Positions 14,305 to 24,800 of a stretch of 64,000 nucleotides of DNA are shown piece after piece. Both the position numbers and the translations under genes were made by a program. This DNA is from BOG-1112 sp964611335. Lineage in GTDB: Bacteria > Bdellovibrionota_B > Oligoflexia > Oligoflexales > Bog-1112. The notes beneath the pieces were generated by a model. The model worked only from the letters and a program-made list of their open reading frames with translations. It made no database searches and was not told the origin of the DNA. The stretch spans positions 248,001-312,000 of the forward strand of contig CAZSXR010000002.1 of NCBI GenBank assembly GCA_964611335.1, in the 5' to 3' direction. Positions within the stretch are counted from its first letter, which is position 1. Each line of letters starts with the position of its first letter.

Positions 14305-16845
14305 TTAATGCCCAATAGGACCCAGATTTTCCAAAACAAGTTCGATCTTAGGATCTTCTTTCTCGATTTCGAGTAAAGAAGCTTTGAACACTGCATGCCA
14401 ATCATTGTGTTGATCTATATCGTTAATAATCAATTCAACATGGATATCTTGAACATTTTCCAAATTCTTAATCATCGTATTACGGGGGCTGCGTGCGTCG
14501 GGGCCTAATGCAATATTACGATGATCTTCATAATATAATTTTAACAATTCTTCAAAGTCATTATCCGACCACGATTTTTCACCCGCTTTTAACAGAATTT
14601 TCAAAGTCTCATAATCCCGACTTGCAAGCGAACGTAAAAATTGGAAAACGGCATTGCGAATCATCACGATGAGGTTTCTCTTATTCACAACAAGTTTTTC
14701 AATAACTGCTGCTTCTTCTCTTTCAACTGGAACTATACCTTCTTGCAAATCGCTCAATCGTTTCCACTCTGCAAGCAAACTTGAATCTGTAGATTTCAAC
14801 ATATCTTCAAAGAACAGAATCATTTCATCGACAGCATCATTTTTCAAAATATCAGGAACCGTCTGAGAAAGTACCTTATAGACATCCGATAGATAGCGAA
14901 GCAAAATTCCTTCCGTTCGTTCCAAACCATACTCGCGAATATAATCACCAAAAGAATAGTATTGCTCGTACATTTCTCTAGCAATCGATTTAGGACGGAT
15001 GTTTTCTTCCTCTACCCAAGGATGTTTGGCTTCAAACGCATTGAACGTACTATAAATAAACTCCGCCATCGGTTTTGGATATTCCAGATTTTCGAGTTCA
15101 TTCATGCGATCATGGTAATCCATACCCTGCATTTTGAGTTCTGCAATTTTATCTCGCTTCACTCTATCCAATTGCTTATTCAATAGGACAAGCGGATTCT
15201 CCAAAATCGATTCTACCAACGTCAAGAGCTGATAAGGAAATTCGGGAATAAAAGGATCCAAATGATTCATCGCATCTAAAAGATACAAAGACAAAGCCTG
15301 ATTCAAAGAAAAATCTTCCTGCAAATCAACATTGACCCGAACTTTCCTCTGATCTAGTTGTTCCTCTTTAGGAATAAACTCCACAATCTTCTTATCCAAC
15401 AAAGCTCGAAAAAGTTGAAACCCACGTTTGCGATGATGAATCTTTGCAGAGTCTGTTTCGTGACTCTTGCGAATTAGATCCTTCATCGTTTGACAGCCAT
15501 CGACCCTCTGACTCAAGACATTCAAAATCAATCCATGATTAATTTGAAAACTCGATCGTAATTTTTCAGGTGGTGCCTTCACTAAATTTTGAAAGGTTTC
15601 TTCATTCCAAGCAACAAAACCCTTTTCTGGCGGTTTTGCTTTTACAAATTTTTTCTTCGGATTGAGTTTTGCTTTCTGCTCTAATTTTTTATTCTCAATC
15701 ACATGCTCAGGAGCTTGTGCAATCACATAGCCCTGAGTGTCAAAACCCTTTCTTCCTGCACGTCCACAAACTTGATGGAAGTCTCTTGCAGAAAGAATTC
15801 CCGTTTTTTGGCCATCAAATTTACACAATTTTGTTAATAATACCGTACGGATAGGTATGTTTACACCGACTCCGAGCGTATCGGTTCCACTTATAATTTT
15901 AAGTAAGCCTCTTTGAGCAAGCGATTCTATAAGAATTCTATATTTCGGTAGAAGACCCGCATGGTGAATACCAACTCCGTGACGGATCAGTTTCCGAATT
16001 TCTTTTCCATAAGGACTTGTGAAGCGATAATGAGCGATGGCTTCTGCAATCTTATTTTTTTCTTCTTTAGTACAAAAATCAACACTTAGTAAATTTTGAG
16101 CAACTTGCGCTGCTTCCCTTTGTGAAAAATTTACTACATAAACAGGAGCTTTATCTTTTGCGACAAGATCGACAATGACTTGCTCCAAATTCTCTTCACT
16201 GTATTGGTAAGACAAGGGAACAGGTCTATCCTGAGAAGAAACTGTCGTAGTTTGAAAGCCATTAAGTTTTGTAAGTTCTTTTTCAAAAAAATCGGTTGAT
16301 CCGAAAGTTGCAGACATAAGAAGAAAACGAGTTTTCTTCAACAGCAATAAAGGGATTTGCCATGCAAAACCTCGATCTCTATCTGAATAGTAATGAAACT
16401 CATCGATGATGACGTCGTGAAGCAAAGATTCGTGCCCTTTTCTCAAAGCAATGTTTGCGAGAACTTCAGCAGTACAACATAAAATGGGAGCTTCACGATT
16501 GACAGCTGCATCACCCGTCAACATTCCTACATGTCGGGGGCCAAAATCTTTGCAAAGAGAAAAGAATTTTTCGTTCACAAGAGCTTTAACAGGACTTGTG
16601 TAAATGGAACGTCTGCGTGTGGTAAGAGAAAGATAATGGAGAGCTGTTGCAACCATTGTCTTTCCTGAACCTGTGGGTGTGTTGAGAATAACATTGTTGC
16701 CTTCATACAGAGCAAGAATGGCTTCTTCTTGAGCCGGATAGAGTTCTACCCCTTTGTCAGACACATATTTGAGATAGTGGTCAAAAGCTTTTTCGCTCGT
16801 GTAGACCTCTTCTCGAAAGCTGTATTCAAGGGGATATTGTTTCAT
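14305..16845 (-). CDS. DEAD/DEAH-box helicase with C-terminal DUF3516-type region (Ski2-like)
   Basis: 846 residues from the ATG at 16845, which has TTAGGA upstream. A TTG at 16896 is excluded because it coincides with the -10 element. Helicase motifs, in order: LYPAQEEAIL (Q-like), Walker A NTPTGSGKT, DEFH box (VIIDEFHYYSD), MSATFG, then the C-terminal RecA domain with VGIHHAGLLPKYR, GTDTLGVGVNIP and QVCGRAGRKGFD. This is the Ski2/Mtr4-like organisation. The last roughly 400 residues are the long helical region that accompanies bacterial DUF3516 helicases. The family probably acts on RNA, but its role in bacteria is not established. It is transcribed leftward from its own promoter. Confidence 0.88.
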   Translation of the reverse strand: MKQYPLEYSFREEVYTSEKAFDHYLKYVSDKGVELYPAQEEAILALYEGNNVILNTPTGSGKTMVATALHYLSLTTRRRSIYTSPVKALVNEKFFSLCKDFGPRHVGMLTGDAAVNREAPILCCTAEVLANIALRKGHESLLHDVIIDEFHYYSDRDRGFAWQIPLLLLKKTRFLLMSATFGSTDFFEKELTKLNGFQTTTVSSQDRPVPLSYQYSEENLEQVIVDLVAKDKAPVYVVNFSQREAAQVAQNLLSVDFCTKEEKNKIAEAIAHYRFTSPYGKEIRKLIRHGVGIHHAGLLPKYRILIESLAQRGLLKIISGTDTLGVGVNIPIRTVLLTKLCKFDGQKTGILSARDFHQVCGRAGRKGFDTQGYVIAQAPEHVIENKKLEQKAKLNPKKKFVKAKPPEKGFVAWNEETFQNLVKAPPEKLRSSFQINHGLILNVLSQRVDGCQTMKDLIRKSHETDSAKIHHRKRGFQLFRALLDKKIVEFIPKEEQLDQRKVRVNVDLQEDFSLNQALSLYLLDAMNHLDPFIPEFPYQLLTLVESILENPLVLLNKQLDRVKRDKIAELKMQGMDYHDRMNELENLEYPKPMAEFIYSTFNAFEAKHPWVEEENIRPKSIAREMYEQYYSFGDYIREYGLERTEGILLRYLSDVYKVLSQTVPDILKNDAVDEMILFFEDMLKSTDSSLLAEWKRLSDLQEGIVPVEREEAAVIEKLVVNKRNLIVMIRNAVFQFLRSLASRDYETLKILLKAGEKSWSDNDFEELLKLYYEDHRNIALGPDARSPRNTMIKNLENVQDIHVELIINDIDQHNDWHAVFKASLLEIEKEDPKIELVLENLGPIGH

Positions 16846-16895
16846 TGCAGTCCTAAATTCCAAGGTTTGCGCGTATTTCGCAGTTAAAGAGCCCA

Positions 16896-16925
16896 ATTAT
16901 AGGGGCGTCTCTCCTATCAACTCAA
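16896..16925 (-). promoter_or_regulatory. Promoter of the DUF3516-type helicase gene
   Basis: On the minus strand TTGAGT (16920-16925), an 18-base spacer and a perfect TATAAT (16896-16901) predict transcription from near 16889. This leaves a leader of about 44 bases before the ATG at 16845. Confidence 0.6.
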
Positions 16926-17060
16926 GCCTTTTCTTAGCTATGAGTTCCTATTCATGACAATCGACGACTCAATTTTTTTGTGCTAAATATTGAGCAGTTA
17001 GTAAGTTTCCTCAGTTTGCGCTGTTCCTATTATACCGTATTTTTCGAGCAAGGAGTTCCT

Positions 17061-18008
17061 GTGCATTCCACAAAACAAAAGTCTCTATGTAAGCTCTTGA
17101 ATATAGAATTACCCATCATTCAAGCGGGTATGGTATGGACGTCGGGAGCCAAGTTGGCTGCCGCATCTGCAAATGCGGGGGTTTTGGGCGTTATCGGAGC
17201 AGCCTCCATGTCACCCGAGCTCCTCCGTCAACATCTTCACAAAGCAAAAGCTCTGACTAATAAATCATTCGCAGTAAATATTCCCCTTCTTTACAAGTAC
17301 ACGCAACAGCAGCTCGACATAGCCCTGGAGGAAGGGATTAAAACTTTTATTATCTCTGCAGGAAGCCCCAAAACACATACACGCTATCTAAAAGATGCAG
17401 AGTGCACTGTCATTCATGTTGTCTCTAGTCCTCTTCTTGCAAAAAAGTGTGAAGATGCGGGTGTTGATATGGTTGTTGCAGAAGGTTTCGAAGCAGGAGG
17501 ACATAACGGACGTGATGAAATCACTACGATGGTTCTCATTCCTGAAGTTGTGAAAGCAGTTAAAATTCCTGTGATTGCTGCAGGTGGTATCGCTACCGGA
17601 GCGGGGATACTTGCAGCTTTTGCGTTGGGTGCTCACGGAGTGCAAATAGGAAGTCGTTTTGCAATCACACAGGAGTCAAGTTTGCATACTGCTTTCAAAG
17701 AAGCAGTGGTCCAATCCTCACCAGAGGCTACGATGTTATGCATGAAAAAATTGATTCCAGTGCGACTACTTAAAAATATGTTTTACAACAAGATTAAAGA
17801 GCTTGAAGACAAGGGCGCTTCACCTGAAGAACTCCAAAATATATTGGGGAAAGGTCGCGCAAAAAAAGGTATGTTCGAAGGAGATCTCACGGAAGGAGAA
17901 CTGGAAATAGGACAAGTCAATGGACTCATTGACGACATACCAACAGTTGCCGAACTTGTCGAACGTTTAAAACAAGAATATGCAGAATCTTTCAAAGGAC
18001 TTTCTTAA
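17061..18008 (+). CDS. Nitronate monooxygenase / FabK-like FMN enzyme
   Basis: 315 residues from a GTG at 17061 with a strong AAGGAG five bases upstream; an in-frame GTG at 16980 would add an unrelated leader. The fold is an FMN-binding TIM barrel of the 2-nitropropane dioxygenase/enoyl-ACP reductase II family: PIIQAGMVWTSGAKLAAA at the N-terminus, ASANAGVLGVIGAASM, EGFEAGGHNGRDE with the family histidine, IPVIAAGGIATGAGILAAFALGA split over the phosphate-binding loop, and GVQIGSRF. The two functions, nitronate oxidation and enoyl-ACP reduction (FabK), are hard to tell apart without alignment. Its stop is one base before the start of a flavin reductase-like gene, so the two are probably an operon and may be redox partners. 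Confidence 0.8.
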   Translation: MHSTKQKSLCKLLNIELPIIQAGMVWTSGAKLAAASANAGVLGVIGAASMSPELLRQHLHKAKALTNKSFAVNIPLLYKYTQQQLDIALEEGIKTFIISAGSPKTHTRYLKDAECTVIHVVSSPLLAKKCEDAGVDMVVAEGFEAGGHNGRDEITTMVLIPEVVKAVKIPVIAAGGIATGAGILAAFALGAHGVQIGSRFAITQESSLHTAFKEAVVQSSPEATMLCMKKLIPVRLLKNMFYNKIKELEDKGASPEELQNILGKGRAKKGMFEGDLTEGELEIGQVNGLIDDIPTVAELVERLKQEYAESFKGLS

Positions 18009-18009
18009 A

Positions 18010-18783
18010 ATGAACGCTATACAGCAAAAACGAATAAAAAAAGGTTGGATGAAGATGCGCATAAGCAAAATCATCCAAGAAACTCATGACACACGCACTC
18101 TATATTTCGTAGATGAAGAAGAAGGGGGTCGTGTTTTTGATTATATTCCAGGACAGTACCTTACTTTTCGTTTCGAACATCTAAGTCCCAAACCCATTGC
18201 GCGTTCTTACACAATGTCAAGTTCTCCATGCGAAGAAGATACTGTCGCAGTGACTGTGAAAGAACTCTACAAAGGGATCGTCAGTCAGTATCTATGCAAA
18301 GATGCCAAGGTTGGAGATGTTCTACGAGCACGTGGTCCTATCGGTAAATTCTGTTATTTTGCAGAACACGATGCGCCTCATCTTGGTATGATTGCAGCAG
18401 GGAGTGGCGTAACTCCTTTTACAAGTATGATTCGTGAGTATGCCTCGCATTTAGGAAAACAAGGAGCACCTAAAAGAATGACCCTTCTTGTTTCTTACAG
18501 AACACGACAGGATCTTATCAACTGGGATACTCTGTCGAAGTTTAGACATATTCCAGGAATACGCATTGTCGTTACATTGTCACGCGAAGATATTCATGAT
18601 GAAGGATTTCTATTTGGACGTATCAATGAAAATATGTTGCATAGCGTTTTTGGAGAACACTTAGAAAACACAACTTTCATGACATGCGGTCCTCAAGAAA
18701 TGATGGATCTAACTCGTAATTTTCTGAGATCTCACCACGTTCATGACAGACATATCAAAGTGGAATCCTACGAAAGCACTTAG
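18010..18783 (+). CDS. FAD/NAD(P)-binding oxidoreductase (ferredoxin reductase fold)
   Basis: 257 residues from the ATG at 18010, one base after the preceding stop; a later ATG at 18049 is also possible. Motifs of the ferredoxin-NADP+ reductase family: YIPGQYLTF and RSYTMSSSP for FAD binding, RGPIGKF, the pyridine-nucleotide loop GSGVTPFTSMI and the late TCGPQEMMD. There is no 2Fe-2S domain (the normal C-terminal CxxxxCxxC is missing), so it resembles the bare reductase module of oxygenases and Hmp-like proteins. It likely passes electrons from NAD(P)H to the neighbouring flavoenzyme or an unknown acceptor. It is convergent with the giant lipoprotein gene; the 43-base gap contains no clear terminator. 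Confidence 0.85.
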   Translation: MNAIQQKRIKKGWMKMRISKIIQETHDTRTLYFVDEEEGGRVFDYIPGQYLTFRFEHLSPKPIARSYTMSSSPCEEDTVAVTVKELYKGIVSQYLCKDAKVGDVLRARGPIGKFCYFAEHDAPHLGMIAAGSGVTPFTSMIREYASHLGKQGAPKRMTLLVSYRTRQDLINWDTLSKFRHIPGIRIVVTLSREDIHDEGFLFGRINENMLHSVFGEHLENTTFMTCGPQEMMDLTRNFLRSHHVHDRHIKVESYEST

Positions 18784-18826
18784 TTTCTTCTCTGTCTAGA
18801 TGGGACTCACCATGAAAGGGTCGAAA

Positions 18827-21800
18827 TCACATCGTTTCAGCCATTGCGGATTCGACCCTATTCTTTAACGCTTGATACTCAATTTGGTAGTCAGAGGTAT
18901 CGCGAGATGGGGGATTTAACTTTGAAAAGAAGTCTTGCATCTCATTTACTGTGAAAACCTTAGCTTCATCTAAAGCTAACAGCAAACGAAGACATACAGC
19001 GATGTTATAATCATCTCCTTGTCCAAGAAAATAGTCCAAGTTATCGGACATCTTTGTTTTCAGATGTTGCATAAGCTCATTGGAAAGATTCTTTTTTTCG
19101 AGAAGAGTTCGACTTAGATCAAACGCTCTTAAAATTTCAGCATTTTGTGAACTTTCTAAGTAGCTCTTTATTTGTTCATTCATTGCTGAAGTTGTATTTT
19201 TTGACTGCGCCAAAAGAACCAAAACATTAGAGAAAAGATCCTTGTTTTTATTAACACCGGAAGCAATCGTTGAATCCTTTTCAAAAACATTTTTGAAAAA
19301 CTCTCTCACAAAATTTTTAGAATGTTGTCGTTTCTCAAACAATTTTTGACTATGAATCTTCAAAATTTCATAAATATTGCTAAGTATTTTTTCGATTTTA
19401 TCTTCGACAAAAAATTGACTTGTAATACTATCTATAAAGGCCTCACAACCCTGATCTTGCTTAAAGATTTCAACACCTAACGTTTGCAACTTGGATCTCA
19501 GATTCTCATGATTCGAATCGAGCGGTTTTTGAATAAGAAAGACTGCATAATGCAAGTCTGCACCTTTCTGAACAAGTATGATTTCTAGATCGAGAGCATC
19601 TTCTAAAAGCTTTTCTGTACTATGCGTCCAATCTCTATCTAAGATACTATGCACAAGCTCCGTAGTTTCTTTGGTTGCTCCTGGATCGTTCTTATGAACA
19701 AGAGAGATAACTTGATTTTTAATCTCCTGTCTTTCTAGATCAGACGATTTGTTGAATTTTGAAGTCAGATCCACATGGTTAGACCTAGACAACAGTTGAC
19801 GACGCTTTTCAATTTTTTGATACAATCCGCTAACCTTGTATTCTCCATAAGCTTTCTGAGAGGCGTGACCCAACGATTCTTCAAAAAGCGTCATAAGACG
19901 CGTCTCATGGGATGAGGTTTTTACATTAGCAATCCATTTCATAAAAATTTGTTGTTCTCTTTCATCAAGAGAGCTTCTCGTTGTAAGGTATTTCACCTTC
20001 ACTAAGAGTTTTATAAACTCATCGGAATTTCTGAGATTATCAAGAAATTGATTATTGACCTTAATAAGATCTTCTACAATCTTATTGTATCTATAAAAGT
20101 TGCCATCGATGTGGAAAAGGAGCAGACCTTCTTTCATCTCCGGCTTTTCTGCCTTCAGGTCTTCATTGATCCAATCCCCCAGGAGAACGGAATCTTCCCT
20201 GTCTATAATAGATAAGGATTTTAAATTTCCTTTGCTATCAACTTGAACAAGAAGGTCATTCAATGGTTTCTGCTTGGATGAAAAGAACTCAAATCGTTCC
20301 GACAACTTATGCGCATCTTCTACAGCAACAGGAAAGGCGTTCATTGAGCAGAGAAGTTTAGGACCGGTCTCTGATTCTTTAAAATAAGGAGCTATGACTG
20401 AATGTTTTCTCTCTTTCAAGGCGCTTGAAACTTCACTTAGAGGTTGGAGTTTTCCCTCTTTCTTCGCCTCATCAATAGATGAAGTAAGATCGTCTTCTGT
20501 TAGCAATTCCGTAAATGTTTCTCCTTTTAAAAATTTGTCTTTATCCCAATCCCAACGTTCATAATTTGGCAGTTTTTGGATATCATTCTGAATTTTGATT
20601 TCGATCTCTTGTTCTATTTGAGACTCGATTTGCATTTCAAGTTCAGTTTCCACTTCTAGTTCCGATCCAAAGTGTTCTTTTTGTTGGCTAAGAACTCGCG
20701 GAGGAAGCTTTTCAAGACCTTTCGCGACCAGCAAATCCAACCTTGATTCAAATTCCTTAGTATTCACAAGAGAGTCGGACAACAACTTAAGGTCTTTCCT
20801 ATTCATAACATTGCGTTTGAGCAAGCTTAATGCATTTTTAGTAGGAATTTCTACAACGGGAAACCCGTAAATTTCATAGCTTTTCTTCGGAAAACTCACT
20901 TCAAAAAGCGCCTTGGAAATCTTATACAACTCTCCATAAGCTTCATTGCTCATTTCATGAGTCATCATGAAATGAATAACGGGCTTAATGATTTCATCCA
21001 CCATACTCAAAGATATAGATCTATAGATTTGAAAATTTCGAGCATCTGACTCCTTAGCAAAGGTGTAAAAAATCAACTCTCCTTTAGATAGAATCCCAGG
21101 TTTTATTAAACTGCGATTAAAATTGTTTTGAAGATACTCTTTCATATATTCAAAATCAGAATCAAGCATCGCAAAGTTTGCTTTTTGCCCTCTGTGCAAA
21201 CTTCTTAGTCTCCAGGCAGATTGCATGAGATCACGAAGTATAGTGTTTTTATTCACGGTTAGAACAGCTTGATCGTTTTCACTCACTTTAAGATCCGATC
21301 CTGTGGTGTGAGGTAGATCCCAATAAGCTATAGTTTCCTCTCTATTCAAGAGGGCGGGGTTGTAATCTTTATACGATCCATCATTCGAGTAAACTTTGAT
21401 AGCATTGTCCTTGTCATAGTAAATGATGTTCCTAATTTTATTTTCAGAGTTAGCTTGAGCAAGAATGAACTTAGCAACATCCTCATTGCTATAACCTTTG
21501 AAAAGGCCTCCTTGATCAATGACAGATCCTAAAGGACGATTTTCAAATAAAGCCTGAACCCTGGATTCAATGGAAGCATTATCAAGAGGTACTTTTAAAG
21601 TTGCGACTTCGTCGGCACTTTTCTCCCAAAGATACATGAGAGTTTTTTCCATAGTATCTGAATACTTCACTTTCTTAGGATCAAAGAAATCGGCCATAGT
21701 ATCGAGATTCCAAAGAGTTCCCGTTACACCTTGAATTTTTTTGAAAAGGGAAGTGTATATCAGCGGATTAGTAGACATCTGATGATTATACATTCGAAGA

Positions 21801-24800
21801 TGTCGGTTGAGTGGTTCCACCAACAATTTCAAAATCAACTTTGGATTTTGATTGATAGCCTCTGCATAAGGGTTTAATTCATTCTTATCTAATTCTAGAA
21901 ACCGTTTTTCGGTAATATTCGGTAAAAAATTATGAATAAATTTCAGATAAATTTGTTTATTGTTATTATTCTTTCGCTTGTAATTGATTTTCCAATTTTC
22001 AAGTTCCTCTTGAAGCAAGCTGAGCACATCATGATTTTCCAAGTGCGACTGGAGGGTATAATTCAAGGCTTCCAAATCACTTCCAAAACGGGACTCCAAA
22101 AGCGGAACCCCAGAATGGTAAGGTATTGCAACAAATTCAGGGCAGTACACTCCGCTAGAGCATTTTGATTTCGGGAAGAGCCCATAATGAACCTTAAAAA
22201 GTTTCTCGAAAGTCATCGGAATGATTTGATGGATTTGTGTGTATAACGCAGCCAAATACCCACGAAGTAATTCATTCTCTATAGTTGCTAGATATTTTGC
22301 ATTCCAAGAGTCATCTTTAGAATTTAAATATTTTCGAAGATCTGGTCCTGACAAATTTTTATACAAATCTTTAATGTTGCTGTCTTGCAAATCATAAAAA
22401 AACAAGTGGTCTACATTGTTAAAATCAACTAACTCTGCAATCACTTTGGGAAGAACAGTAGAAGAGTAATAGTGTTCATTAAATATGCGAAGAGATCGAG
22501 ATCCCTGTTTGCTTAAAAAAGGAATTTGCAAAATGTCCTGGATCTTTCTGCTCTCTACCAACAGATTATAAAGACCAAGTGTTGCAAAATACGCATCTCT
22601 ATTCATTACCTCTTGCTGATATCCTAAAGAGAATCGATGGGCCTTCATAATGTCAAGAACACTATCAACTTCATCAATAGTGACATAAGCATATTTTTTG
22701 AAGAAGGAAAGAATGTTTCTATAAATTCTCAGGCTTTGTGCTTTATCTTTAGAACATAGCTCGCTACAATCTCGCATATTCTCCATAGACATAAGGTAAA
22801 GACTTTGCACGCTGCTATTGGACATGATGACCAAACGTTTTTCTTCCAAACTTCTGTTTAATCTCTCGTAAACATCCTGAAGGTCCGAAGCTGTCATTTT
22901 GTGACTTCTCTTGAACTCTAAGACTTCAACCTTTCTACCGAAAACCTGCATCATCTGCTCATAAATCTGCTGTGACATACTCGTCATCAACGACTCTGGG
23001 AAGATAACCACACTCAATGCTTCAGGCCCTGAATTCTCAAAAGAAATCAATGGCAAGAGGACAGATGTTTTACCGCTTCCCATAATAAGCTCACGCATGG
23101 CACCCTTTGTTTCAGGGTTAAGTTCCATCGCTTTCTTAAGATTTAGATCTCTAATCGCATCAACCTGCTCTTTGCGTATGATAAATCCCATGAAATTTTC
23201 AAAGACCAGATAGCTCGGCTTTTCATCCAAATTATAAGATCGCGTCTGAGTAGCGGATTCAATAAAATTCTCTAGCTCCTGCTGTCTTTCTTCGATGTTC
23301 ATTCTTTCATAATTTTTAATCAGAGCAAGAGCGAGCCTATGTATTTCATCGACCTTGTTTTTGTAAGTAGAAAGAACCAGATATTCCTTAACGAGACACA
23401 GGAGCTCTTCCACATCTTTTTCTTTCAAAACTGGGTTCAGTTTGTAAATTTCAGCATAGTTTTCATTTGCATAATATCTTAAAACGCTTTCTAAACGCGG
23501 TTTCTTTCGAAGTTGCCCCACTCTTTCAACTAAATATTTCGCTCTTTGAACCCAATCTTCGTCTTCTTTATCCATAATATCTAAAATTTTTTGTCTATAT
23601 TCTTCAATCTTCGGTGAAAGATCTGCACTTTTTGTTTGTAAGTCCTGCTCAATTTCTTTTTTGAATTCCTCTAAATTTGAAATTGTATATTGCGGTGTCT
23701 TCATCAAAATCTCAGTTCGAACATCAATTTTATCATGAAGATCCTCGACTTCTCTCTTGAATTTAGGGCTTGCTTTAAGGCCCCTACTTGTTACGAAGAC
23801 GTCCTTGAGAGTTTTCGAAAAATTCTCATGTTTTTGTTTTTCCCGTTCATCCAATACTGATTTCGCAATATATTTTTCTATTTTAGCTACTTCGTATACA
23901 GGCTTTTCAAGCGTATAATTTTTGCTATAAGCATCCAACTTAATTTTATCTTTAGAAATTATAGAAGCGGGAATATCCCATTCAGCCTCAAATACAGTAT
24001 TCATTTGAGCTTTTCTTGCAAGAATTTCTTCATCACTATATCTGAATACCGAAGGAGAAATTTCATATTCCGGCGATAGAAACCAGAATTGATCTTCTAA
24101 ATATTTCAAATTAGCTCTTTCAGTTGCTTCATATGTTCTTCGATCAAAGAAGTCAGCCTCTTTAATATTTGAACATATGGTTTTTAATTCGGGAAGGTTC
24201 TTTTGTCTGTCCGGTCTACTTCTTATAACTGCCAAAAGAAATCCGGAAAGTCTAGATTCCATTTTTTTGTCTTCATTGACTGCTTTCTCTTTTTTCGGTA
24301 TTAATTCTACAGCTTGAAGGAAACTTATAAAATCAACCTTGGGTTCACTTGTCTCACCTAGGCCCGTCTTTCTAAAGACCTCTCTAATCTTATCCTCCAC
24401 ACCATCTTGAGAATAAGATTTAGCTATCTTATAAAGTTCATGAAAATTATTTGCTATACTGGACTTAAATAAAACTGTACGCGTCTCCTCTACATCATAG
24501 AGTGAACAAATATCGCTTCTAACAAGTACGTTCGACAGAACCGACAAATACACTTCATGTTTGAAGCTATCATTCACTCCATACTCACTCGTTTGTAGAA
24601 TTGAATTCTCTAACTTGAGGATTTCAGCATAACGATTAGAAAATAAAACATCTTCTTTTAATTTCAAAATATCCTTATAATATAGCCAAAGCTCTTCCGA
24701 TTCAGATAACCAATGCTTTCCAATTCGAGCCCTTTGCTGCAAATACATTTTATAAAGTGGATCCACGAACTTAACCCCCATTTTCGTACTTTGGATCGTA

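Noticed and set aside
16896..16898. TTG start giving a longer helicase (863 residues)
   Set aside because: It coincides with the -10 element of the best promoter, and the ATG at 16845 has a good ribosome-binding site.
17061..18783. Nitronate monooxygenase/flavin reductase pair as a hydrocarbon or nitro-compound degradation island
   Set aside because: Only two genes, both common housekeeping-type flavoenzymes, with no transporter or regulator; substrate cannot be claimed.
20570..20680. Glu/Gln/Ile-rich alternating stretch in the giant gene, considered as a microsatellite or frameshift site
   Set aside because: Codons are varied and the frame is intact, so this is a low-complexity protein segment, not a DNA repeat.
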